Part shown: positions 43,912 through 53,637 of the stretch, piece after piece
Numbering within the stretch: position 1 is the stretch's first letter
Layout: every line of letters starts with the position of its first letter
Origin: Limosilactobacillus fastidiosus
Lineage (GTDB): Bacteria > Bacillota > Bacilli > Lactobacillales > Lactobacillaceae
DNA length: 64,000 bases
Direction of reading: 5' to 3'
Assembly (NCBI RefSeq): GCF_014145505.1
Contig: NZ_JACIUZ010000041.1
Coordinates: 124,001 to 188,000 of the forward strand
Translations under genes and position numbers: made by a program
Notes under the pieces: model-generated
Database searches by the model: none
What the model saw: the letters and a program-made list of their open reading frames with translations, nothing else
What the model was told of the DNA's origin: nothing

Positions 43912-45147
43912 TCAGTTCCATATTCTTTGCCAAAAGTTACCCCGATTGATGGTTTCGGCACTTCGGAGGGGAACGGTAATTGGTCTATTATTGACGTTTC
44001 TGATATCAGAGCCAGTAACAATAATATTTCCAAGTCGTTCCCCCTTTTTTACTGGTGCATTTAATCTTCCCTTATGATCAGTCAGCTGCTTATCATAACG
44101 AGGCTGGATCGTAAAGCGAGCTGTCTTTTGCATCTGCCAAACAGTAAATGAACGAGGACTAACTGCTAGCATCCGCTTAGTTCCATTAGTAACTCGTTTT
44201 TGTGATTGTTTCTTGTTAAGTGTTAGGACCTGCTGATGAGCATTTTGAATAAAGTACTGATACAAACGCTGTGTTTGGGTAAAGCGAGCATCTTTATTTT
44301 TCCCATTCGCATGAAGAACAACAGTAATTAATCGGTGTCCCTGGTATATTCCCGTGCTTACGAAGCAGGCACCAGCAGCATCAGATGTTCCTGTCTTAAG
44401 GCCATCAATTTGAACTCCGTTAACATTGTACTTACCACCAGGAAGCATCTTATTGAGGTTTTCTATCTCTTTAACCTTTCCCTTTGCGATCACAAATCGT
44501 GCCTTAGGCTGACTTGTAATCTTAAGAATGCCCGGATAATGATTAACAAGATACTGTGACATTAAGGCAACATCGCGAGCTGTCATAGCATTCTCGGCAT
44601 TACTACTGATTTTCTTTTGCTTTAGTCCTTTCAAATCACCGTTCTTCAGCCCGACAGGATTTACAATTGTGGCATCAGTAATTCCAATTTGTCGGGCTTT
44701 TTTTCGCATTTTTACGTTAAATTGCTGAAGTGTACTTCCGTCTGCTACTGCTAAAGCTAACGCAGCCCCATCAGCCGACTTAATTAACGCTGCGTTAAAA
44801 AGCTCCTGAACTGTATATGATTGTCCTACTTGTAACCCAATTGCTGAATAGTTAGTATCATTAGAAACATCAGCGATTTTTTTATTAATCTTTACCTTTG
44901 TATTCCATGATAATTGATGATGGTTGATTTCGTCCTCAATCACAATGACTGCAAGTAACTTACTAATTGACGCAATCGGTAACTTTTCTTCACTATTCTG
45001 TTGGTAAATAATTTGCCCTGTATCAGCATCAATCATGATTGCAGATCGTGCATCGATCGTTTGGTCAGCAGATACCGATTGTACTTTACTTACCATACAG
45101 CAAAGCACAATAAATAATGTCAAAAGAAAAGTTCTAACCTTTTTCAT
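43912..45147 (-). CDS. dacA: D-alanyl-D-alanine carboxypeptidase (DacA-like PBP)
   Basis: This is a 411-residue low-molecular-weight penicillin-binding protein. A signal peptide covers residues 1-27. The catalytic Ser60-x-x-Lys63 is in SISK, and KTG is in DGLKTGTSD. The second motif reads Ser124-Ala-Asp126, not the usual S-x-N. It trims terminal D-Ala from peptidoglycan stems outside the cell. The C-terminus carries the PBP5-like domain and an amphipathic end. It follows an LD-transpeptidase gene (24 bases), so the pair modifies the same stem peptides. Confidence 0.88.
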   Translation of the reverse strand: MKKVRTFLLTLFIVLCCMVSKVQSVSADQTIDARSAIMIDADTGQIIYQQNSEEKLPIASISKLLAVIVIEDEINHHQLSWNTKVKINKKIADVSNDTNYSAIGLQVGQSYTVQELFNAALIKSADGAALALAVADGSTLQQFNVKMRKKARQIGITDATIVNPVGLKNGDLKGLKQKKISSNAENAMTARDVALMSQYLVNHYPGILKITSQPKARFVIAKGKVKEIENLNKMLPGGKYNVNGVQIDGLKTGTSDAAGACFVSTGIYQGHRLITVVLHANGKNKDARFTQTQRLYQYFIQNAHQQVLTLNKKQSQKRVTNGTKRMLAVSPRSFTVWQMQKTARFTIQPRYDKQLTDHKGRLNAPVKKGERLGNIIVTGSDIRNVNNRPITVPLRSAETINRGNFWQRIWN

Positions 45148-45171
45148 TTTTTCTTCTCCAATCAGCTACTT

Positions 45172-45822
45172 CTAGCCAATAATTTCAACCTTAGTCCCTA
45201 CCGGTAAATTTTCTTCCATCCACCGAGCATCCGCGACAGATAAACGAATACAGCCATGTGAACCAGTTGACTTTCCTAGTTTAGCAGCTTCCTTTTTATT
45301 ATATGAGCCATCAGCATTGGTCGGTACACTATGGAACAGGTACTCGCCATGGTTTAACCATGAAGTATAATAATTAGCACCTTCCTTTAACTTGGCATTA
45401 TAAAAACTATCTCCCCGTTCCTGTTGAACATAAAAAGTACCAGTTGGCGTCATACTCTTCATCTTTCCAGTTTTCGAATCCTTTTTATAAATACCTCCTG
45501 TAGAATACATCGTGTAGATCACATGGTTACCATCATAAAGATAAGTCCGATTTGCTTTTAAATCGACCTTAATCCAAAAATGCTTAACTTTACTTAAATC
45601 AGGGTATTCCTTAGTTTCGGAAGACTTTTGCCAATTGATCGGTGTTCGCATCTCACTCTTAGAAGATTGGGGGGTAGTCTGCTTTGAGGCAACTTTTTTT
45701 GTCACAGTAGTTGCCAGTAAATTTTCCTGATCGCTCGCCCTTGTTTTTAAGCTTGAGTGAATACCGATAAATGCAATAATTAGGCAGAACAACGCATAAA
45801 TAACGTATCTACTTTTTTTCAT
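45172..45822 (-). CDS. L,D-transpeptidase (YkuD domain)
   Basis: This is a 216-residue secreted or anchored protein with a hydrophobic N-terminus (residues 6-22). The catalytic core reads GSHGCIRLSVADARWM, with His and Cys in place. It crosslinks or trims peptidoglycan by L,D linkage. The spacer (residues 30-75) is Ser/Thr/Lys-rich. It is transcribed together with dacA. Confidence 0.88.
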   Translation of the reverse strand: MKKSRYVIYALFCLIIAFIGIHSSLKTRASDQENLLATTVTKKVASKQTTPQSSKSEMRTPINWQKSSETKEYPDLSKVKHFWIKVDLKANRTYLYDGNHVIYTMYSTGGIYKKDSKTGKMKSMTPTGTFYVQQERGDSFYNAKLKEGANYYTSWLNHGEYLFHSVPTNADGSYNKKEAAKLGKSTGSHGCIRLSVADARWMEENLPVGTKVEIIG

Positions 45823-45921
45823 TGATTTTTACTTTCCCCTTTTAATTCCAACTATCAATAAAATTAGTTCTATTATATTATAGACTGTAAGATAATCAAT
45901 TGTATTTTAAGAGGTAACCTA

Positions 45922-46002
45922 ATGCGTCTAGATTTAAAAATATCTTATTTAACCGCGATTTTCTTTTTTATTGTTACGGTAATTTGCGCTAACTTAATTT
46001 AA
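45922..46002 (+). CDS. 26-codon hydrophobic ORF
   Basis: ATG follows AGAGGTAAC and the frame runs to TAA at 46002. The peptide (MRLDLKISY..., then an Ile/Phe/Val stretch) looks like a single membrane span. It lies 16 bases before a second small membrane ORF. No family is recognised. Confidence 0.5.
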   Translation: MRLDLKISYLTAIFFFIVTVICANLI

Positions 46003-46018
46003 CAGGAGAGGCATTTTC

Positions 46019-46237
46019 ATGCAGAGTACTAAAAATCCCTTTAATAAAGTCTGGGTCTACATTCTTTCCCATAAGTGGTCCAAAGATATTCTACGCGGGA
46101 ATATCCTCTATATTCTTCTTGTGATTATCTATAACCTATTTCACTTCCAGTTAGCCACAATTTCATGGGGAATCCTCTTTAAATTTTGGTTTCTCCTTAA
46201 CATCTGTTATCTTTTTAAATTATTTCTAAAAAAATAA
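46019..46237 (+). CDS. Small basic membrane protein (72 aa)
   Basis: This is a 72-residue protein with a charged N-terminal quarter and two hydrophobic stretches (about 28-45 and 48-68), ending KLFLKK. AGGAGAGG precedes the ATG. I do not recognise it; toxin or bacteriocin-like roles would be guesswork. It forms a tiny rightward unit with the 26-codon ORF, between convergent genes. Confidence 0.6.
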   Translation: MQSTKNPFNKVWVYILSHKWSKDILRGNILYILLVIIYNLFHFQLATISWGILFKFWFLLNICYLFKLFLKK

Positions 46238-46247
46238 GGGAAAACTC

Positions 46248-46285
46248 AAGGAAAATCATTCACGATTTTCCTTTATGTTTTTCCT
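46248..46285. terminator. Terminator between small ORF and reductase gene
   Basis: AAGGAAAATC (46248-46257) and GATTTTCCTT (46264-46273) pair with a six-base loop; T-rich sequence follows on the plus strand. Confidence 0.8.
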
Positions 46286-46291
46286 TTTTTA

Positions 46292-47299
46292 TTAATCTTT
46301 TTTAGGTGTTTGGATCTTCATTGATGAACTATGAGTTGCGAGGCGTTTTTCTGGATAGAGTTTCTTTGCCAGCGCCGTAATGGCTATTGGTGCTTCTCCA
46401 AATGCCGTTGCAATCAAAGCCGTCTTACCAGGATAAGTTATCCCATCCCCGATTGCATATACCCCATCAATATTGGTTTGCATTGTTGAGTCAACCTTGA
46501 TCAAATGATGTTCTGCTGCTAAATCTAGTGACCATTGTTCAAGTGCGGCATTATTGGACGTAAACCCATAATTCACAACTAACCGATCAACGTTCAATGC
46601 CGTCATCTCATCACTCCGCATCCGTTTTAGTTTCAAAGTAACGGAGTGATCACTTTCTACTTGTAGTTTTTTTGGTAGAAACGGTGTAACCAAATCAACG
46701 TTTGACTTCCTTAAAAGGGAAACTGAGTGTTCCATCCCTCGGAACTGATCTCTGCGGTGAATCAACGAAACCTGTTTTGCTACTGGTTCAAGCATCAAGG
46801 CAATATCAATGGCCGAATTACCGCCACCTAAAACCGCTACCCGTTTATTAACAAAATTATCCCGATGAGTGACAAAATAATGAAGCTGTTGCCCTTCAAG
46901 TTCTTCTGCCCCTTCAAGCGCTAACTTCCGTGGTTTAAATGCCCCATTCCCCAACGCAATTACGATTGCCCGGGAGCGTGAAACACGGTTAGCACTCTTA
47001 ATAGTAAATGTGCCATCCGCTTCTTTTACAACGTCTTCAACCGTTTCACCTGTAAATTGATCAATTGGTGCCACAGCAATTTGTTTTTGCAATTGCTCCA
47101 CCAACTCACGACCTGTGACTCCAGGGAGCCCGGCAACATCCCAAATCTGCTTCTCTGGGTAAAGAGCATTAACCTGACCACCAAGCTGCGGTAAACTCTC
47201 AATTAACTGGGCATTCAATTCATGTAAGCCACAGTAAAAGGCCGCAAACATCCCTGCAGGACCGCCACCAATAATTGTAATATCGTACATCTTTGCCAT
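46292..47299 (-). CDS. Ferredoxin/flavodoxin-NADP+ reductase (thioredoxin-reductase-like)
   Basis: This is a 335-residue flavoprotein. The FAD motif is IIGGGPAGMFAAFYCG, and the NADPH motif is VAVLGGGNSAIDIAL. There is no CxxC, so it is a YumC-type FNR rather than a true thioredoxin reductase. The start at 47299 (MAKMYD) follows GAGAGGAG; ten more codons upstream lack a ribosome binding site. Confidence 0.85.
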   Translation of the reverse strand: MAKMYDITIIGGGPAGMFAAFYCGLHELNAQLIESLPQLGGQVNALYPEKQIWDVAGLPGVTGRELVEQLQKQIAVAPIDQFTGETVEDVVKEADGTFTIKSANRVSRSRAIVIALGNGAFKPRKLALEGAEELEGQQLHYFVTHRDNFVNKRVAVLGGGNSAIDIALMLEPVAKQVSLIHRRDQFRGMEHSVSLLRKSNVDLVTPFLPKKLQVESDHSVTLKLKRMRSDEMTALNVDRLVVNYGFTSNNAALEQWSLDLAAEHHLIKVDSTMQTNIDGVYAIGDGITYPGKTALIATAFGEAPIAITALAKKLYPEKRLATHSSSMKIQTPKKD

Positions 47300-47423
47300 T
47301 ACGACGGCTCCTCTCTTTTCCTTTTTCATTATTGTAATTGATTTTGGGTAAAATTAAAATTGCGGTGCACTTATCATTTAGCTATCATTAACATAATAAC
47401 CAGATAAATGGAGGAAAACTACC

Positions 47424-48380
47424 ATGGCTACCAAAAAGATGATTTTGGATCTTGATACCGGTGTTGATGATGCACTCGCCCTCGCATATGGCATCGCTGA
47501 TCCAGCAATTGATTTAATCGGAGTTGTTGCTTCCTACGGTAATAACCTACTAGAACAAACTGCTAAAAACTCGTTACAACTTCTCGAATTACTTGGACAA
47601 AATGTTCCAGTATTTAAGGGCCTAGAACACTCAAGTACTAGCGATCACTTTAACGTAATGCAGGTTAGTAAAGAAATCCACGGTAATAACGGGATCGGTG
47701 ATATTTCTCTTCCAGAACCAACCCATAAAATTCAAGCACAAGCTGGTGTTGACTTTATCATTGAGGCCGCACACCAATATGGTAAAGATTTAATCATTGT
47801 TCCAACAGGTCCCTTAACTAACCTTGCCGCGGCATTACGTAAAGATCCCCAAATTAGCCATTTAATTGGTAATGTTACCTTAATGGGTGGGGCACTTACG
47901 GTTGAAGGAAACGTTAGCGACGTTGCTGAAGCAAATATTAATCAAGACGCTAAAGCTGCTAATGAAGTCTTCACCAGTTCACTTCCGATTACAATGGTGG
48001 GGCTTGACGTTACTCTCCGGACGCTGCTTACAAAAAAAGAAACAGCAAAATGGCGCCAACTAGGAACTAAATCGGGGACTGCCTACGCTGACCTAACTAA
48101 TTTTTACATTGACGCTTACTATAATCTCGGGATTGACAAACACGGCTGTGCAATTCACGATCCCCTTGCCGTTGGCGTTGCAATCGACCCAACATTCGTC
48201 ACAACCCTTGCTTTACCGATGAAGGTAATCACTGAAGAACATAATTACGCTCGAACAATTGGGGATAAAATGAAGCTCAATACTTCTCATCCAAATGTCA
48301 ATGTTGCAATCAACGTCGATAAAGAGCGGTTTGTCCCTAGCTTCATGGAACACCTTACCAGCCTTTTAGCTAATCACTAA
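47424..48380 (+). CDS. Inosine-uridine preferring nucleoside hydrolase family
   Basis: This is a 318-residue hydrolase with the Ca2+-binding motif DLDTGVDDALAL near the N-terminus and LMGGAL in the middle. It splits nucleosides into base and ribose for salvage. GGAGG precedes the ATG. Base specificity is unknown. Confidence 0.88.
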   Translation: MATKKMILDLDTGVDDALALAYGIADPAIDLIGVVASYGNNLLEQTAKNSLQLLELLGQNVPVFKGLEHSSTSDHFNVMQVSKEIHGNNGIGDISLPEPTHKIQAQAGVDFIIEAAHQYGKDLIIVPTGPLTNLAAALRKDPQISHLIGNVTLMGGALTVEGNVSDVAEANINQDAKAANEVFTSSLPITMVGLDVTLRTLLTKKETAKWRQLGTKSGTAYADLTNFYIDAYYNLGIDKHGCAIHDPLAVGVAIDPTFVTTLALPMKVITEEHNYARTIGDKMKLNTSHPNVNVAINVDKERFVPSFMEHLTSLLANH

Positions 48381-48393
48381 ATTAGCTGTCGAA

Positions 48394-48582
48394 TTGGTTA
48401 TTTTTGTTGTATGATTAGAATAAATATTTGTCTGGGGTGCCCACTTGGCTGAGATTAGACCCATCGAACCTGTCTAGGTAATACTAGCGAAGGAAGCGCA
48501 TTTTGAATGCTTAGTAAGTTTGGAGTCTATTAATAATAGATCAAAAGTGGGAAAAGTCACTACGCTTTTTCCACTTTTTTAT
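48394..48582 (+). promoter_or_regulatory. TPP riboswitch with terminator
   Basis: Promoter TTGGTT/TAGAAT at 48394-48421. The aptamer begins CTGGGGTGCCC, then GGCTGAGA, GAACCTG and TAATACTAGCGAAGGA, the TPP consensus. The terminator AAAAGTGGGAAAAG...CTTTTTCCACTTTT follows at 48543-48580 with a T-run. TPP would stop expression of ykoEDC. Confidence 0.95.
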
Positions 48583-48605
48583 TTTCCCCAAGAAAGGAAA
48601 TTATT

Positions 48606-49163
48606 ATGTTTCGTCAATTTCATTTAAAGGATATTATCCTCCTCGCAATTATTGGGATTATTTTCGGGGTAATCTATCTAGTAACGGGGATTATTTACAA
48701 TGGCCTTACAATTGCATTAACTCCATTTGGTTACGGCCCAATGGCTAATGACATCACGTTAGGAATTTGGTGTATGGCCGGACCATTAGCCGGATTTATG
48801 CTCCGTCTTCCTGGCGCGTCATTTCTTGGCGAGTTTCTTAGTGCTGTTGTCGAAATGCTCCTTGGAGATCAATGGGGCGTGACCACCCTACTTTCGGGAC
48901 TGGTACAAGGAATTGGTACCGAGCTTGGATTTACCTTCACCCTTTACAAAATATACAATTGGGTGACACTTCTACTTTCTGCAACTACTACGACAATTCT
49001 TACATTTGCCTGGGACTGGTTCCGTAATGGTTATAGCCACTTCCCGTTCTCCATGTTAGTTGTAATGTTAATCGTTCGTTGGCTATCAATGCTTTTCTTC
49101 ACCGGCATCCTAGTTAAGTTAATCATCAACCTACTAAACCGTAGTCACGTTTTGGCGAGATAA
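48606..49163 (+). CDS. ykoE: Thiamine/HMP ECF transporter S component YkoE
   Basis: This is a 185-residue membrane protein with about six spans. It resembles YkoE, the substrate-capturing unit for thiamine or its pyrimidine (HMP). It sits directly after the TPP riboswitch and three bases before the dual ATPase gene. AAGAAAGGAAAT precedes the ATG. Confidence 0.85.
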   Translation: MFRQFHLKDIILLAIIGIIFGVIYLVTGIIYNGLTIALTPFGYGPMANDITLGIWCMAGPLAGFMLRLPGASFLGEFLSAVVEMLLGDQWGVTTLLSGLVQGIGTELGFTFTLYKIYNWVTLLLSATTTTILTFAWDWFRNGYSHFPFSMLVVMLIVRWLSMLFFTGILVKLIINLLNRSHVLAR

Positions 49164-49166
49164 AAA

Positions 49167-50564
49167 ATGGAAAAAATACTTATTCAAAACCTAACATTTG
49201 CATATAAAGAAGGGCAGCCAATTCTCAATGACGTTAACCTTGAGTTGCCACTCCACTCCTCAATTCTCTTGAGCGGTTCAATTGGCTGTGGAAAAACAAC
49301 TCTTCTAAAGCTGATTGCTGGCCTGCTCCCCAAATACGGTGGAACCTATTCCGGAAAGATTAAGCTTCCACATGATCAACGAATTGGAATGCTCTTTCAG
49401 GATCCGGCGATGCAGTTTACGATGGACACGCCACAACACGAACTAGAATTCACCCTTGAAAACCTTCAAGTACCACATAAAGAGATTAGTAATCAGGTAA
49501 AAGCCGCTTTGGCATTTGTTAATCTTCAAACCGTGGCACACCAAAAGTTGACTACTCTTTCAGGTGGTCAACTACAAAGGGTGGCCTTGGCTGTAATTAT
49601 CGCTATGAAAGCTGAGATTATCATGTTAGATGAACCCTTTACTAGTATCGACGAACCAAATCGTCAATTTTTACTACAAAAGTTAGCCCAATTGCAGGCT
49701 AAACAAGGGATAACCATTATTATCAGCGATCATAACCTCCGGGACTATCAAGATTTCATTCAATTCATTGTCCAATTTCATGAACACCAGGCTAAACTAC
49801 TTTCAAGTAATGCTAGTCATCAGCTTTTAATGAATGCTAATCAACATTCCACCAATTTATCCACTACCTTTCCTTTACAGGGCGATCCGTCAATTATAAA
49901 ATTACACGATTTTTCCATTACCCGTAACCAGCTTTCACTGATAGAGACAACAAACCTAAAACTAATTCAAAACAAAGTTACCCTGTTAACCGGTTCCAGT
50001 GGTTCCGGAAAGTCAACCCTTCTTAAATCTATCGCAAAGTTAACTCCTTACTCAGGACAAATAACCTATGCTGGAAATAACATTCAAAAAATATTCCCTG
50101 GGAAATACTATTCTCAAGTTGGCTTAATCTTCCAAGAAACCAACCAGCAATTTTTAAACGTTACGGTTGGCGAGGAATTAAGCCTGAGCATCAAGAATGG
50201 GAAGAACACCTTTTTCAAAGGGAAATCATCCCGAGAGCTTTTAGCAATGGTCGGTCTCCCTGACCTTACTGAGCGAGTTATCTACTCCTTAAGCGGTGGG
50301 CAACGGAAACTGATCCAGAATTTGATCATGTTAATGATGGGTCAAAAGCTCTTATTAATGGACGAGCCTTTTACCGGCCTTGATCAACTATCATTAGGAA
50401 AATTGCTCACACTCATTAAAAAAAGTTGTCAACACTTTCCGCAAACCCTCCTAATTGTTAGTCATCAATTAGATTTTCTGGATGGTTTTGTTGACTACCA
50501 CCTTTCACTCACAAACCAGCAACTTACATATCGAGGAGGAGCACAAAATGAATCCCAGCGTTAA
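49167..50564 (+). CDS. ykoD: Thiamine/HMP ECF transporter double ATPase YkoD
   Basis: This is a 465-residue fused pair of ABC ATPases. Walker A motifs are GSIGCGKTT (residues 37-45) and GSSGSGKST. Signatures are LSGGQLQRVALA and LSGGQRKLIQN, and Walker B are IIMLDEPFTSID and LLMDEPFTGLD. It powers the YkoE/YkoC module. It overlaps the start of the YkoC gene by 17 bases. Confidence 0.9.
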   Translation: MEKILIQNLTFAYKEGQPILNDVNLELPLHSSILLSGSIGCGKTTLLKLIAGLLPKYGGTYSGKIKLPHDQRIGMLFQDPAMQFTMDTPQHELEFTLENLQVPHKEISNQVKAALAFVNLQTVAHQKLTTLSGGQLQRVALAVIIAMKAEIIMLDEPFTSIDEPNRQFLLQKLAQLQAKQGITIIISDHNLRDYQDFIQFIVQFHEHQAKLLSSNASHQLLMNANQHSTNLSTTFPLQGDPSIIKLHDFSITRNQLSLIETTNLKLIQNKVTLLTGSSGSGKSTLLKSIAKLTPYSGQITYAGNNIQKIFPGKYYSQVGLIFQETNQQFLNVTVGEELSLSIKNGKNTFFKGKSSRELLAMVGLPDLTERVIYSLSGGQRKLIQNLIMLMMGQKLLLMDEPFTGLDQLSLGKLLTLIKKSCQHFPQTLLIVSHQLDFLDGFVDYHLSLTNQQLTYRGGAQNESQR

Positions 50565-51201
50565 ATTATTGCTCCTCCTGTTGCTCTCCTTTGAGATCAG
50601 CTTTACAAACAATCTTCCTGTCAACTTAATCCTCATTGCTTGCCTCTTTATCGTCCTCCTTTTCCACCACCTTACTTGGCGACAATTCTGGTGGTTGATG
50701 ATAATTCCGCTAATTCCAGGAATTGCCGTTCTAATTACTATTGGTGGTTACGGGGCAGCACATAATTGGCTTACGGGATGGGGCATAGTAAGTCGTTTTT
50801 ACGTTTATGTCTTTGCCGGTGGTGTAATGACTTTTACCACTTCTCCCCTTCTTCTAGCTCGATCACTAGAACAGAATTTTCACTTGCCAAGTAAGTTTGC
50901 TTACGGGACCTTGGCTGCCTTAAATATTTTACCGAAAATCAAACAAACCGTTATCTCGATTAGAATTGCCGGTAAGATGCGCGGGATTAATCTTCATTGG
51001 TGGTCACCAAGGCTCTATTTCAAAGCAATTCTTTCAGCAATCCGTTGGTCCGACCAACTAGCACAAGCAATGGAAACTCACGGCTTTCGTGAGGGGCAAC
51101 CGCGAACAACTGCCGTTAAAGTTCCTCTCTATTGGACAGATTGGGTAATCCTGATTATTAGCATGGTATTACTACAATTCCTGCTAATTGCACTTCATTA
51201 A
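50548..51201 (+). CDS. ykoC: Thiamine/HMP ECF transporter T component YkoC
   Basis: This is a 217-residue energy-coupling T protein with five or so spans. The coupling helices carry MRGIN and the ARG-like RIAGKMRG segment. The start at 50548 follows CGAGGAGGAG and lies in the end of ykoD. It links ATPase and S component. Confidence 0.88.
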   Translation: MNPSVKLLLLLLLSFEISFTNNLPVNLILIACLFIVLLFHHLTWRQFWWLMIIPLIPGIAVLITIGGYGAAHNWLTGWGIVSRFYVYVFAGGVMTFTTSPLLLARSLEQNFHLPSKFAYGTLAALNILPKIKQTVISIRIAGKMRGINLHWWSPRLYFKAILSAIRWSDQLAQAMETHGFREGQPRTTAVKVPLYWTDWVILIISMVLLQFLLIALH

Positions 51202-51244
51202 GAGATCGGGCATAATTAAGAAAAAATGAATTGGAGATTTTACT

Positions 51245-51583
51245 ATGAATAATATTAGTTTATCTAAACGAATTATTGGTGCTCTTTCCTACCTTAGTAT
51301 TCTCTTTCTTCCTGTAATCTTTCCGCTAATCGTGTGGATAGTTGCTGGTCCAGAAAATCCTTGGGTTAAAAAGCAAGCTAAAGCAGCCTTTTGGACGCAA
51401 ATTTTTCCGTTGATTTACATTATCTTCTCCCTACTATTCATTAGTGTTGCTGCTTGGCATTCAATAGTGATTAATCTTGGGGCCTTCAGTGGCATTCTTT
51501 TAACCTTTGCCCTTCTCATCACATTAATTCTCTACATCTACAACATTGCAATGGCAGTAAAGGTTCTCCTTGGTCGTGAATAA
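51245..51583 (+). CDS. DUF4870-family small membrane protein
   Basis: This is a 112-residue protein with three or four membrane spans and the DUF4870 pattern (RIIGALSYLSILFLPVIFPLIVW then WVKKQAKAAFW). No function is known. It lies 30 bases before the antiporter gene and could share its transcript. Confidence 0.75.
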   Translation: MNNISLSKRIIGALSYLSILFLPVIFPLIVWIVAGPENPWVKKQAKAAFWTQIFPLIYIIFSLLFISVAAWHSIVINLGAFSGILLTFALLITLILYIYNIAMAVKVLLGRE

Positions 51584-51613
51584 AGTGTCTTTTAGAAGGA
51601 GCTGAGCAGAAAA

Positions 51614-53584
51614 ATGGACACTATTTTCACTATTTTTCTATTGCTGACCGCCGTGGTCGTCGCAAATATTATCCACCTGGTTTACCCCAAAATCCCCTTA
51701 TCAATTTACCAGATTGTTGCCGGAATTCTGATGGCATCCTTACCGACTCCTGCTACTGATTTCACAATGCACCCGGAGTTATTCATGATGGCGGTTATCG
51801 CTCCATTAATGTTTAATGATGGTCAGAATCAGTCTTTTAGAATTCTCTCGAAAAATGTTAAAAACATTCTATCTCTAACTGTTGCCTTTGCTCTTGTTGC
51901 GGTAATTATTATTGGGATAGCCTTACACTTCACCTTTCCCCAAGTCTTTTCGCTTCCGCTTGCTTTCATGCTGGCCGCAATTATTACGCCAACAGATGCG
52001 GTTGCTGTAAAATCACTCACCACTAACGTAACAATGCCAGAAAACGTTAACACCACATTAGAAGTTGAATCCTTATTCAACGACGCTTCAGGCATTGTTC
52101 TCTTAGATCTTGCTTTAGCTGCCTTTACTTCTGGAAAATTTTCCGTTACTCACGGAATTTGGTATTTCTCCTACGTCTTCTTTGGCGGAATCATTTTTGG
52201 GGCAATTATGGGAAACCTCCTGATTACCCTCCGAATGAAGTTAATGAGTCGCCACGTTGATATTGGCTCAATCGTAATTCCCATTAACGTAATGACACCA
52301 GTGGTCATCTACTGGTTAGCCGAGGAACTTCACTTTTCTGGTATCCTCGCTGTAGTTTCTGCCGGAATTATTCATAGTATTCTTTATGATCGGTTACGTT
52401 TAACTTCCGCAAAGATTCAAATGGCTACTAAAACTATCTGGTCTATTATCAGTGAAGCCTTAAACGGAATTGTTTTTGTTCTTCTTGGTCTTTTAATCCC
52501 TCAAGTTATCGGTCGGACCACACCAACCAATCTATCGAAACTCGTTGGCCTCGCTGCGGTTCTTTTTCTTATAATGCTAAGCCTTCGTTATGCCTGGGCT
52601 CGTTGGCGGCTAGTTAATCTTAAATCAAAGAAAGAAAACCGGAATCGTGATAGTTTGTTACTCGCGCTTGGTGGTGTTCACGGGACAATTACCCTCTCAT
52701 TAGCGTTCTCTCTTCCAATTCTAGTACATGGATATCCTTTTACTTTTCGGAATTCAATTATCCTTATTTCAGCACTAGTAATTTTAATCAGTATTATTGT
52801 CGCTGCGATTGCTTTTCCAATCATTTTACCGTGCAAAGCAAATGATTACAGTGCAACCGAATTTCACAACGCTTTAGTCAAAACAGTTCAATACGCCATC
52901 GATGAATTAAAAGCGAATACTGAGGATCGGACTGAAAAGGCTATTATTATGGATCAGTTAAGTAGTCAAATGACCCAATACCACCGAATCAATGCCGATA
53001 TCTTTGAGAAGATTGCCCGTAAAACCCACCAACTAGAATTGGAAGTTATCGAACAGCTTGCCGACGAAGAAAAGATCTCTGAGCGTCAGGCAGAATGGTA
53101 CTCACGAATTGTTGCTCGTTCAATTTATAATACAGGTAATCATACTTTCATGTCCTTTATTTCAACCGTTATTCACCGAATCAAGTGGCGAATTATCCGT
53201 CATAGGAATTCCAAAATTCAGGCTCAACATCGTCGACATCTTGAACAACACCAACTCCACCCGGATCAGTTTATGTCATTTAAGAGTGTCTTTAATCTTC
53301 TTAACCAACGAATCAATAAATACCTCGACAAAGTTCAAACACCAAAGAATATCAATGAAATCACGATGATTCGCCGAGCCTATCTCCAGCGTTCTCGTTT
53401 CTTTAACCGTGACTCTAAGGTTGATGATGACCGCATAAATGCCCTCTTCGTTGAAGCATTTCAGCTTGAACACTCCTATGTTCAGCAAAGTCTTGCTGAC
53501 GGCAAGTTTTCCCAATCTCTTGCAAATGCCCTCAATGAACATATTTCTACTGATGAGCTTGTAATGGTCCAATCAATTGAATAG
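51614..53584 (+). CDS. Na+/H+ antiporter, CPA1 family
   Basis: This is a 656-residue protein with a 12-13-span NhaP-like core (residues 1-400) and a soluble C-terminal region of about 250 residues. The ion motifs are IITPTDAVAVKSL and ESLFNDASGIVL. It exports Na+ (or K+) for protons in alkaline or salt conditions. AAGGAGC precedes the ATG, and a strong terminator follows. Confidence 0.88.
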   Translation: MDTIFTIFLLLTAVVVANIIHLVYPKIPLSIYQIVAGILMASLPTPATDFTMHPELFMMAVIAPLMFNDGQNQSFRILSKNVKNILSLTVAFALVAVIIIGIALHFTFPQVFSLPLAFMLAAIITPTDAVAVKSLTTNVTMPENVNTTLEVESLFNDASGIVLLDLALAAFTSGKFSVTHGIWYFSYVFFGGIIFGAIMGNLLITLRMKLMSRHVDIGSIVIPINVMTPVVIYWLAEELHFSGILAVVSAGIIHSILYDRLRLTSAKIQMATKTIWSIISEALNGIVFVLLGLLIPQVIGRTTPTNLSKLVGLAAVLFLIMLSLRYAWARWRLVNLKSKKENRNRDSLLLALGGVHGTITLSLAFSLPILVHGYPFTFRNSIILISALVILISIIVAAIAFPIILPCKANDYSATEFHNALVKTVQYAIDELKANTEDRTEKAIIMDQLSSQMTQYHRINADIFEKIARKTHQLELEVIEQLADEEKISERQAEWYSRIVARSIYNTGNHTFMSFISTVIHRIKWRIIRHRNSKIQAQHRRHLEQHQLHPDQFMSFKSVFNLLNQRINKYLDKVQTPKNINEITMIRRAYLQRSRFFNRDSKVDDDRINALFVEAFQLEHSYVQQSLADGKFSQSLANALNEHISTDELVMVQSIE

Positions 53585-53592
53585 CCACTGCA

Positions 53593-53637
53593 AAAATATT
53601 GGAATTAGAAATATTGAAACTAATTCCAATATTTTTA
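53593..53637. terminator. Terminator after the antiporter
   Basis: AAATATTGGAATTAG pairs with CTAATTCCAATATTT, then a T-rich tail into the next promoter. Confidence 0.85.
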
